Source: Lachnospiraceae bacterium
GTDB lineage: Bacteria; Bacillota_A; Clostridia; Lachnospirales; Lachnospiraceae
NCBI GenBank assembly: GCA_017958245.1
Contig: JAGDDC010000300.1
Coordinates: 1-5,004, forward strand
Length of the DNA: 5,004 nucleotides
Direction of reading: 5' to 3'
Below are positions 1-5,004 of this stretch, in pieces. Below the pieces are notes generated by a model that did no database searches, was not told the origin of the DNA, and saw nothing but the letters and a program-made list of their open reading frames with translations. The stretch's first letter is position 1; every line of letters starts with the position of its first letter. Made by a program: the position numbers and the translations under genes.

Positions 1-40
1 TTGTCACCGTGACAATTAGGGTCTGTCCCCAACTGTCACC
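1..40. repeat. REP-like palindromic repeat, cut by the window edge
   Basis: Bases 1-15 form a perfect odd palindrome, TTGTCAC-C-GTGACAA. Bases 9-14 (GTGACA) also pair with 34-39 (TGTCAC), enclosing a second short stem GGG/CCC (19-21 with 27-29, loop TCTGT), so 9-39 can fold as one imperfect hairpin. TGTCACC occurs twice in direct orientation, at 2-8 and 34-40. This looks like the end of one hairpin unit (1-7), a single spacer base, and a full second unit (9-39). I recall similar GGGTCTGTCCCC / TTGTCAC strings as dispersed intergenic repeats in Clostridia, sometimes near Y1 (REP-associated) transposases; that is memory, not a search. The repeat shares its last base with the stop codon of the adjacent minus-strand gene. 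No T tract follows on either strand within the window, so it is not a standard intrinsic terminator, though it could protect or attenuate the mRNA 3' end. Confidence 0.6.
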
Positions 41-1182
41 TAGTATTCGTCCAGGAAATTGTGGCGGACGCCGTCCTTCTTGTATTCTATGACGGTGTCG
101 AGCTGGACGTTTTCCATGCTCCTGAAGATATTTGTCTCGATGTAGGGGTTGGTCTTCTTGAGCTCGGCTATGAGCTTCTTTGTCTCGAGACGCTTGGAGG
201 ACGTGGTCCCGTCCTCGTGGCAGGTAGTGCACGTGTCCGTGAAGTGGCATGCGCACTGCAGAAAATGCAGGTCGTTGTAGTCCCTCCACGCGCAGATGTC
301 CGCCTCCCTGACCAGATAGAGCGGCCTGATGAGCTCCATCCCTTCAAAGTTGGTGCTATGGAGCTTCGGCATCATGGTCTGGATCTGCGCACCGTGGATC
401 ATGCCCATAAGTATCGTCTCTATGACATCATCAAAATGATGCCCGAGCGCGATCTTGTTGCAGCCCATCTCCTTCGCCTTGCTGTAGAGATACCCGCGCC
501 GCATCCTCGCGCAGAGGTAGCACGGGCTCTTTTCTATCACATCCACCGTGTCAAAGATCGTGCTCTCAAAGACGGTGATCGGGATTCCGAGCGCCTCGGC
601 GTTGCTCTCTATCAGTGCCCTGTTTTCCCTGTTGTAGCCCGGGTCCATCACAAGAAAGGTCAGGTCAAAGTTCACGTGCCTGTGGCGCCTGATCTCCTGA
701 AGGAGCTTCGCCATGAGCATGGAGTCCTTTCCTCCCGATATACACACCGCTATATGGTCCCCCTCTTCGATGAGCCTGTACTTCTTGCACGCTCTCGCAA
801 ATGGGGAGAAAAGCTGCTTGTGGAACTTTTTTCTGATGCTCTCCTCGGCCTTTTTCTGCCTGTCTTCGCCTCCATCGCAGGCTTTAAGTCCTGCCCTCAC
901 AAAGCCCACATAGCCTTCCGCGAGACTGTAGCAGTCGCGTCCCTCGAGAACCCCTGCGGTGTCGTCCATTTCCCTCGATCTTCTGCCTATCTCGCAGTAA
1001 AAGATGAGCTTCCTGTCCTTTGGTATCCGCGCAAGCTCCCCGCTTTCTTCAAGATCGCCCTCAAAGATGTTTATCGCACCGGGGATCATCCCGTATGCTG
1101 TCCGCCCCTCATCCCTGATGTCGATGATCTCGTATGAGCCCTCGGGTAGGCTCTTCATGTCCGCGTAGGTTATCTCCTTCAT
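40..1182 (-). CDS. ttcA: Rhodanese-TtcA fusion: PP-loop tRNA-thiolation-type sulfurtransferase
   Basis: This cytoplasmic protein (380 aa) joins two domains. Residues about 1-100 are a rhodanese domain with an active-site loop CEIGRRS, whose C63 would carry the persulfide. Residues about 120-365 are an ATP pyrophosphatase of the TtcA family, with the PP-loop SGGKDS at 149-154, the CxxC of CYLCARMRRG (C221, C224), and the family motif ALGHHFDD at 245-252. C310 lies where TtcA carries its third Fe-S cysteine. The tail resembles TtcA ends (KKTNPYIET, SMENV). E. coli TtcA adenylates C32 of tRNA and inserts sulfur to make 2-thiocytidine using a [4Fe-4S] cluster; it has no rhodanese domain, so the fusion probably supplies sulfur internally, much as the rhodanese part of ThiI does. 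The RNA target is inferred. Cysteines C310, C312, C318 and C321 form an unusually rich cluster. The gene starts 7 bases after the kinase stop with only a weak GGAAGG about 12 bases upstream, consistent with translational coupling. It is the last visible gene of the operon and ends in TAG. Confidence 0.85.
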   Translation of the reverse strand: MKEITYADMKSLPEGSYEIIDIRDEGRTAYGMIPGAINIFEGDLEESGELARIPKDRKLIFYCEIGRRSREMDDTAGVLEGRDCYSLAEGYVGFVRAGLKACDGGEDRQKKAEESIRKKFHKQLFSPFARACKKYRLIEEGDHIAVCISGGKDSMLMAKLLQEIRRHRHVNFDLTFLVMDPGYNRENRALIESNAEALGIPITVFESTIFDTVDVIEKSPCYLCARMRRGYLYSKAKEMGCNKIALGHHFDDVIETILMGMIHGAQIQTMMPKLHSTNFEGMELIRPLYLVREADICAWRDYNDLHFLQCACHFTDTCTTCHEDGTTSSKRLETKKLIAELKKTNPYIETNIFRSMENVQLDTVIEYKKDGVRHNFLDEY

Positions 1183-1189
1183 TTGAAAG

Positions 1190-2374
1190 TCACACCTTCC
1201 TCACATACAGCTTCACGGTGAACCCGTTGTCGTTGAAGCACTCCATGCCTCCGCCCTGCTTCTCCATGTAGGTCTTTACAAGATAGAGACCGAGGCCGTA
1301 GCCGGGTTTGTTTGCGGCAGATCTGCCGCGGTAGTATTTACCGACGATGAGCGGCAGCTCGTCCTCCGGGACACCGGGGCCTGAGTCCTTCACCGTTATC
1401 TCGACAAAGCGCTCAGCCTTTCCCTCCGCCTCGATGTTTGAGAGCGCGAAGGACACATGTATATCCGTACCCGCGTATTTGAAGGAGTTTCCGACCACGT
1501 TGTCGACTACCTGCTCCATCCTGAGCAGATCCATGTAGACGAGACATTCGGGGATCTCGTTGTCGAAGATGATGTTCCCGTAGTCCTTCAAGCCCTCGAA
1601 GAACCCTTTGATCCTCCCCGATTCGCACTCGGTGACGTTGACCTTCACCTCCTCGAGGTCGTCAATGTTTGCGTGGAGCACGTTCTCCACGAGCTTGTTA
1701 ATGGTCTCGATCTTGGATGATATGTATCCGATCTTCTCGAGGGTGTTCTCGGCCTCGTGAAGGCCGGCCCTCACGGCTTCGGGGCGGCCTTCTTCCCCTT
1801 TATCCGTCCCCGCCTGTATCTCCCCGACCTTCTTTTTATAGGTCATCTCGAGCACTTCGCAGGTTGCCTTGATCGTGGCAACGGGAGTCTTCAGGTCATG
1901 GCTCAGCTCCGCGACCATCTCGCGCTTTGCCTTTTCGGCGGCCATTTCCCTCTCTCTGGCGCTCTTTAGCTCCTCGCGCATCATATCGAAGCTCTCGACA
2001 AATGATCCGTTCCCGTCTCCATGCCTGATGGGAAGCGCTATGTCGAGGTTTCCCTTTGAGATCTCGGTCGCGAAGGCCTCGAGCTCCCTGATCGGCTTGA
2101 TCTGCTTCCTGTAAAACACGTAAAAGAGCAGGTACCCTCCGACAAACAGTACCGCCCAGAAGATGCACATCCACTTCAGAGCCTCTGTTCTGCCGTCTTC
2201 GAGCGCTTTGCTCAGGTTGTCGCGGATCGACTTGTAGATATTCAGTTCCTCATCGCTGTATGTAGCCGCATTTCCCATGTCGAAGGAGTAATTCCTCACT
2301 CCCGCGATCATCAAGGCTGCTGCCGCGATCATGATCACAGTGTATGCGATCAGCGCTTTTTTCATTTCCTTCAT
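1190..2374 (-). CDS. HAMP-domain sensor histidine kinase
   Basis: A membrane sensor kinase (394 aa) that should autophosphorylate and pass phosphate to the response regulator encoded just upstream. Order of parts: TM1 about 7-25; a short extracytoplasmic segment about 26-66, mostly charged and without cysteine; TM2 about 68-88; HAMP linker about 89-140; DHp helix with the H-box ELSHDLKTPVA (phosphoacceptor H159); N-box DNVVGNSFKY (N292, N296); G1 box KDSGPGVP (329-336); G2 box GYGLGLYLVK (358-367). All catalytic motifs look intact. The small sensor loop suggests sensing in or near the membrane, or through a partner such as a transporter; the ligand cannot be read from sequence. The stretch between H159 and the end of the DHp hairpin is longer than usual, with a Gly/Glu-rich insert around 185-205. 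The gene begins 15 bases after the regulator stop. No good Shine-Dalgarno is seen for ATG 2374; an in-frame ATG at 2365 is the alternative start, three codons later. Confidence 0.93.
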   Translation of the reverse strand: MKEMKKALIAYTVIMIAAAALMIAGVRNYSFDMGNAATYSDEELNIYKSIRDNLSKALEDGRTEALKWMCIFWAVLFVGGYLLFYVFYRKQIKPIRELEAFATEISKGNLDIALPIRHGDGNGSFVESFDMMREELKSAREREMAAEKAKREMVAELSHDLKTPVATIKATCEVLEMTYKKKVGEIQAGTDKGEEGRPEAVRAGLHEAENTLEKIGYISSKIETINKLVENVLHANIDDLEEVKVNVTECESGRIKGFFEGLKDYGNIIFDNEIPECLVYMDLLRMEQVVDNVVGNSFKYAGTDIHVSFALSNIEAEGKAERFVEITVKDSGPGVPEDELPLIVGKYYRGRSAANKPGYGLGLYLVKTYMEKQGGGMECFNDNGFTVKLYVRKV

Positions 2375-2389
2375 ATCTTGTACTGTTTT

Positions 2390-3076
2390 TTATACTTCCA
2401 ACATATAGCCCGTGCCCCACACCGTCTTGATGAGCTTGGGGGAGTTGGGGTTCTCTTCGATCTTCTCCCTGAGTTTCCTTATGTGGACGTTCAGCGTGGC
2501 GTCCGAGTAGAACGTGTCCTTCCAGACCTCGTCAAAGAGCGTGTCCTTCGTGACGATGGTGTTCCTGTGTTCGTAAAGGCATTTGAGCAGGGCGAACTCC
2601 TTGGCTTTGAGGCTTATCACGCGACCTTTAAGTATCACGGACATGGTGGGCTCGTCCAGACAGAAGTCCTCGTCCTTCCCGCCTTCGCGGTCCTCTTTCA
2701 TGCTCTTTAGCTGCTGCGCGCGCTTTAAGTTGATCTTGACCTTGGCCAGCAGTACTGCAAGGCTGCAGGGCTTTTTGATATAGTCATCGCCCCCGGTGCT
2801 CAGCGCCACCAGCACGTCATCATCGCTCTGTCTCGCGCTTATGAAGAGGATCGGGATGTTGTGCTTCTCCCTCACCTTCTTGCAGATCTCAAACCCCGAA
2901 CCGTCGCCTAAGTTGATGTCGAGCAGCATCAGGTCCGCAGTGTTCTTCTCGAGGAAGTCATAGCAAGCCTTTGCCCCGGTCACGTATTCCGTTGAGATAT
3001 CAAACATGCGGAAGTATTCGGCTTCCATCTTGGCAAGCTCTTCCTCGTCGTCTACGATCAGACAGTTAAAATGCAT
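2390..3076 (-). CDS. OmpR/PhoB-family response regulator
   Basis: A cytoplasmic transcription factor (228 aa, normal for the family). The receiver domain (about 1-118) carries the acidic pocket D9-D10-E11, phosphoacceptor D53 in LLDINLGDGSG, the switch residue S80, and K102 in YIKKP. The winged-helix DNA-binding domain (about 136-228) shows the family signatures LKAKEFALLKCL (155-166), the recognition helix SDATLNVHIRKLREKI (191-206), and the C-terminal hairpin TVWGTGYML. It is the first gene of the operon and should be phosphorylated by the kinase that follows after 15 bases. The start at 3076 is well supported: AGGAG at 3085-3089 lies 8 bases upstream, and a consensus-like promoter lies directly before that. 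The regulon is unknown; autoregulation and control of the neighbouring permease gene are plausible inferences. No binding site could be defined with confidence. Confidence 0.95.
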   Translation of the reverse strand: MHFNCLIVDDEEELAKMEAEYFRMFDISTEYVTGAKACYDFLEKNTADLMLLDINLGDGSGFEICKKVREKHNIPILFISARQSDDDVLVALSTGGDDYIKKPCSLAVLLAKVKINLKRAQQLKSMKEDREGGKDEDFCLDEPTMSVILKGRVISLKAKEFALLKCLYEHRNTIVTKDTLFDEVWKDTFYSDATLNVHIRKLREKIEENPNSPKLIKTVWGTGYMLEV

Positions 3077-3084
3077 GGCACCCT

Positions 3085-3089
3085 CTCCT
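3085..3089 (-). promoter_or_regulatory. Ribosome binding site of the response regulator gene
   Basis: The minus strand reads AGGAGAGGGTGCC before ATG at 3076. AGGAG is 8 bases from the start codon. It is the only strong Shine-Dalgarno in the three-gene operon, and it fixes this start. Confidence 0.8.
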
Positions 3090-3108
3090 CAAATGATCTT
3101 TCCATATA

Positions 3109-3137
3109 ATTCTAACCCTTACTAAAAAAAGTGTCAA
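3109..3137 (-). promoter_or_regulatory. Sigma-A-type promoter of the two-component/ttcA-like operon
   Basis: On the minus strand a perfect -35 box TTGACA (3137-3132) is followed by exactly 17 bases and a -10 box TAGAAT (3114-3109), which differs from TATAAT at one position. Transcription should start near 3102, giving a leader of about 25 bases before the ATG at 3076. The -35 box lies within the downstream arm of the terminator stem belonging to the permease gene, and the T tract of that terminator forms part of the spacer. The boxes are read directly; promoter activity is inferred. Confidence 0.75.
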
Positions 3138-3169
3138 AGCAATCTCTTGCGAGACTGCCATGACACTTT
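3124..3169 (-). terminator. Rho-independent terminator of the permease gene
   Basis: AAAGTGTCA (3128-3136) pairs perfectly with TGACACTTT (3161-3169). Inside, GCA/TGC (3139-3141 with 3156-3158) and TCTC/GAGA (3143-3146 with 3151-3154, loop TTGC) extend the hairpin after a small internal loop. On the minus strand the stem runs into seven T residues (complement of 3124-3130), three of them shared with the stem. It begins 16 bases beyond the stop codon of the permease gene, as expected for its transcript end. In the plus direction only TTT follows, so it is probably one-way. Confidence 0.85.
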
Positions 3170-3184
3170 CAAATACTGTGTTTC

Positions 3185-4258
3185 TTACTCTTCGGTGATC
3201 ATTTCCACAGGCTTTAGTTTCCTGACCCTCAGCCCGGCCGCAGCCGAGGTGATCATGGCTATGAGCACGATACCGGCCACTGTGATGAGTATGTAGAGTG
3301 GCGAGATATCAAAGTCGATCTTCTTGATCGAGAAGAGTGAGAACGCAGCCTTTACAAGACCGCTTCCCGCCACCGTGGAAACGAGGCCTCCGATGATGGC
3401 GCCAAGCAGGATCGCAGGGGTGTTTGAAAGCATGATCTGAACGAGCATCCCCCTGCTTGTCTGACCGAGCGCCTTGGAGATGCCCATGCCGTGCCACTCG
3501 CGGCTGATCTTCGTGCGTATCACTAAAGACTCGACGAAAGCAACGATGATTCCTGTCAGCACTATGACCACGAGACACACTGCTCTGAGTGAGACATTTA
3601 CAGTCTGGATCGTGCTCAACATAGTGGAATAGATGTCGCTGTGGATTATCTTTGTCTTGTCCGTGTCTATGTGGGCATCTATCCTCTCCTTGATCTCTTC
3701 GTAGGTTATGCCTTCCTCTGCGGTCACATAATAGTTGTAGCCTGCGGTTATGTCTCCGCTCACAAGCTTCTTCGCGCCGTCTATCAGCATATACATCGAT
3801 CTGCCCATGCGCTGCATCCTCTGGTTTATGCCTGTCAGCAGATAATCCGCCTTCCTTCCGGCGTATTCGACTGTGACCACGTCGCCGACTTTTAAGCCGA
3901 GGTCCTCAGCGATGCCCGGGGTGACCATGATCTCGTTCCCGGTCGCAGGGTACCTGCCCTCGAGCAGCAGGGTCTGTCTCGTGTTGTTCATGTCATCCAC
4001 GGCATAGCAATAGTGCATGCTCTCCTTGCCGCCAAAGCTTATGGTGGGCTCAAAACCCGTGAAGGTCAGGACGTTTTCGACACCCTCAACCTCTCTTAAC
4101 TCGTCCGCTATATCCCCTGGTGTCACCTGTATCACCCAGTCGGTCCCCATCTCAAAGGCCATCATGTTGATCAGACTCTCGGGCTTTGATGCAAAATTCT
4201 GCACAAGGCCGAATCCGATGAGCGTCGCTATCACAAGCACCGCGGAGATGAAGACCAT
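3185..4258 (-). CDS. FtsX/MacB-type ABC transporter permease, probably missing its 5' end
   Basis: An integral membrane permease subunit (357 aa from ATG 4258). TM1 is about 1-20; a large extracytoplasmic domain, about 22-222, resembles MacB-type periplasmic domains (EGRYPATGNEIMVTP, LGLKVGDVVTV); three more TM segments lie at about 226-247, 276-298 and 320-344. FtsX-domain signatures are GMGISKALGQTSRGML (257-272) and the closing LKPVEMITEE. Such permeases work with a MacB/LolD-like ATPase to export or move lipids, peptides or drugs by mechanotransmission; no ATPase gene is in the window. The frame stays open 16 codons upstream of ATG 4258 and reads FFISDAIGGIGRN, much like the pre-TM1 segment of this family, before an in-frame stop at 4307-4309. 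The true start is therefore probably lost at the breakpoint near 4300. It is either a nearly complete 4-TM permease or the second half of a double-FtsX protein. A GGAAGGA about 8 bases before ATG 4258 could rescue translation there. Its own terminator follows. Confidence 0.8.
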   Translation of the reverse strand: MVFISAVLVIATLIGFGLVQNFASKPESLINMMAFEMGTDWVIQVTPGDIADELREVEGVENVLTFTGFEPTISFGGKESMHYCYAVDDMNNTRQTLLLEGRYPATGNEIMVTPGIAEDLGLKVGDVVTVEYAGRKADYLLTGINQRMQRMGRSMYMLIDGAKKLVSGDITAGYNYYVTAEEGITYEEIKERIDAHIDTDKTKIIHSDIYSTMLSTIQTVNVSLRAVCLVVIVLTGIIVAFVESLVIRTKISREWHGMGISKALGQTSRGMLVQIMLSNTPAILLGAIIGGLVSTVAGSGLVKAAFSLFSIKKIDFDISPLYILITVAGIVLIAMITSAAAGLRVRKLKPVEMITEE

Positions 4259-4293
4259 CGCGATATTCCTTCCGATCCCGCCGATAGCATCGG

Positions 4294-4312
4294 AGATGAA
4301 GAAATTTCATCT
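4294..4312. other. Breakpoint with short inverted repeat between two 5'-truncated genes
   Basis: AGATGAA (4294-4300) is the exact inverse of TTCATCT (4306-4312), with a 5-base loop. To the left, the minus-strand permease frame reads family-like sequence up to about 4300 and then meets TGA (4307-4309). To the right, from about 4295, the plus-strand frame reads protein-like sequence (GDEEISSSFELEDVG) continuous with the 4331-4855 fragment, with no start codon and no ribosome binding site. Base composition and codon style also change here. The inverted repeat is seen directly; its role in the joining event is inference. Confidence 0.55.
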
Positions 4313-4330
4313 TCATTCGAGCTTGAAGAC

Positions 4331-4855
4331 GTGGGAGTCAAAGCGGATTCCGAAAACGTCGGCCTGAGATTCTTCGTCAAGATCTCGTCTTCTCTCATTT
4401 CAAATCTCAAGAAGCTTCATGAAGATAATGCCGTTCTCGGCTCTTCAGTTCCGTCCAAGGATATCGGATACGGTGCGGTAGTCGTCAGAAAATCTTCGCT
4501 TAAAGGCGAGCTTGTCAAGAGTTCGAAGAGTAACGAGTTCCTTTCTTCCGGCGGAATCGTAACGGTTCCCGCTGCTGTTGAATATGAAATGTACAACGGC
4601 TACAGCGTTTATTCGATTTACGTTACAGGCTATACAAAAGATTATTACGAAACGGAATTTGTCGTCAGACCGTATATCACGTATAAAGATTCCAACGGTT
4701 ACCTTCGTACTTATTACGTCAACGTAACCGGCGAGCATGCGTATGCCAACGGATATTCGACAAATCTTAAACAGACGGCTCATAACGTTTACGATAACTC
4801 CGATTATAACGTAAGAAGAGATATTCAGGCATACATATTCGACGCATTCGAATAA
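4331..4855 (+). CDS. C-terminal fragment of a probable secreted/surface protein
   Basis: No enzyme family is recognised. From GTG 4331 the frame gives 174 aa, but the GTG has no ribosome binding site and the protein-like frame extends upstream to about 4295, so this is the tail of a longer protein whose 5' part is absent. The pattern is a beta-rich extracellular domain: GLRFFVKISSSLI near the start, then GYGAVVV (likely strand), VTVPA, a long Tyr-rich stretch (residues about 85-135, e.g. YSVYSIYVTGY and VRPYITYKDSNGY), then an Asn/Tyr-rich end. I recall similar GIRF...VPA...ARPY-like C-terminal domains in secreted Clostridia proteins carrying leucine-rich repeats or dockerins; the function of that domain is not known to me. 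No cysteine, membrane anchor or LPXTG motif is visible. Sample lines average about 44% GC, lower than the permease next door, and AGA/CGT and AAA codons are common. The stop at 4853-4855 is followed by a strong terminator, so this is a genuine gene end. Confidence 0.6.
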   Translation: MGVKADSENVGLRFFVKISSSLISNLKKLHEDNAVLGSSVPSKDIGYGAVVVRKSSLKGELVKSSKSNEFLSSGGIVTVPAAVEYEMYNGYSVYSIYVTGYTKDYYETEFVVRPYITYKDSNGYLRTYYVNVTGEHAYANGYSTNLKQTAHNVYDNSDYNVRRDIQAYIFDAFE

Positions 4856-4868
4856 TTACAATACCATC

Positions 4869-4900
4869 CAGGCAGACAAAAAAGTCTGCCTGCTTTTTTT
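4869..4900 (+). terminator. Rho-independent terminator of the surface-protein gene
   Basis: CAGGCAGAC (4869-4877) and GTCTGCCTG (4884-4892) form a perfect 9-bp stem with a six-A loop, followed by C and seven T residues (4894-4900). It starts 14 bases after the stop codon at 4855. On the minus strand there is no matching T tract, so it acts in the plus direction. Confidence 0.95.
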
Positions 4901-4967
4901 ATTATTTAAAAATTAACAATTTCACAAAAATTTATATTAATTCCGTATACAATTTTTTAATATAGTA

Positions 4968-4976
4968 TGATATAAT
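4968..4976 (+). promoter_or_regulatory. Extended -10 promoter pointing out of the window
   Basis: TG-A-TATAAT matches the extended -10 consensus exactly. The expected -35 position (about 4948-4953, TACAAT) is a poor match to TTGACA, which extended -10 promoters tolerate. It lies in a very AT-rich gene-free stretch (4901-5004), where chance TATAAT matches are common. If real, it drives a gene starting beyond the right edge. Nothing else was seen in 4901-5004. Confidence 0.4.
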
Positions 4977-5004
4977 ATTATGGTTAAAGTTCAAACTGCA
5001 TAAA

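Noticed and set aside
1..39. Left-edge hairpin as an intrinsic terminator of the operon
   Set aside because: No T tract follows the stem within the window; a repeat element explains the double palindrome better.
61..1137. Long plus-strand open frame (358 codons) opposite the ttcA-like gene
   Set aside because: It is antisense to a gene with clear rhodanese and PP-loop motifs; its translation shows no recognisable domain, and it arises from the codon bias of the real gene.
1347..2174. Several short open frames on both strands within the kinase gene
   Set aside because: All lie inside the intact kinase frame, lack ribosome binding sites, and show low-complexity shadow translations.
4259..4275. 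GGAAGGA before ATG 4258 as proof of a complete permease gene
   Set aside because: These bases read in frame as the family-like IGRN segment, and a start at 4258 would remove the usual positively charged residues before TM1; kept only as an alternative.
4445..4783. Minus-strand open frame of 112 codons opposite the surface-protein fragment
   Set aside because: The plus frame ends just before a perfect terminator and has a plausible extracellular-domain pattern; the minus frame has neither support.
4980..5003. Tiny frame MVKVQTA just after the TATAAT box
   Set aside because: Seven codons only, overlapping the expected transcription start and without a Shine-Dalgarno.

Overview
The window looks like DNA from a low-to-moderate GC Clostridia-type (Bacillota) bacterium. 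The basis is the OmpR-type two-component pair, the FtsX-type permease, the AGGAG ribosome binding site, the T-tract terminators, and a surface-protein tail of a kind seen in gut Clostridia. Hand counts on sample lines give roughly 50-65% GC over the permease, about 44% over the right-hand coding fragment, and far lower in the last 100 bases. No phage, CRISPR, rRNA or tRNA signal was seen.

Layout, left to right. Positions 1-40 hold a hairpin-rich REP-like repeat that touches the last base of the first gene's stop codon. Positions 40-3076 hold a compact minus-strand operon, transcribed right to left: an OmpR-family response regulator (2390-3076), a HAMP sensor histidine kinase (1190-2374), and a rhodanese/TtcA-like PP-loop sulfurtransferase (40-1182). 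Gaps are only 15 and 7 bases. A strong promoter (TTGACA, 17-base spacer, TAGAAT) sits just upstream at 3109-3137. Its -35 box lies in the downstream arm of a Rho-independent terminator (3124-3169) that ends the next gene to the right, an FtsX-type ABC permease on the minus strand (3185 to about 4300).

At about 4294-4312 the character of the DNA changes abruptly. The permease frame runs rightwards into a stop just where a plus-strand reading frame begins to look like real protein, in the middle of a gene. That plus-strand piece (stop at 4855) is the C-terminal tail of a probable secreted or surface protein, followed by a textbook terminator (4869-4900) and about 100 bases of very AT-rich intergenic DNA with an extended -10 promoter pointing out of the window. 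Two genes facing away from each other both appear to lack their 5' ends at the same point. This suggests either a genuine rearrangement or an assembly or amplification chimera.

How the genes may work together: the kinase and regulator are very likely a cognate pair, and the sulfurtransferase is probably co-transcribed with them. The neighbouring permease could be a target of the pair, as in many Bacillota modules, but it has its own terminator and no ATPase gene is visible. I found no convincing evidence of a wholly new biological system. The most notable points are the breakpoint, the rhodanese-TtcA fusion with extra cysteines in a regulatory operon, and the overlapping terminator and promoter.
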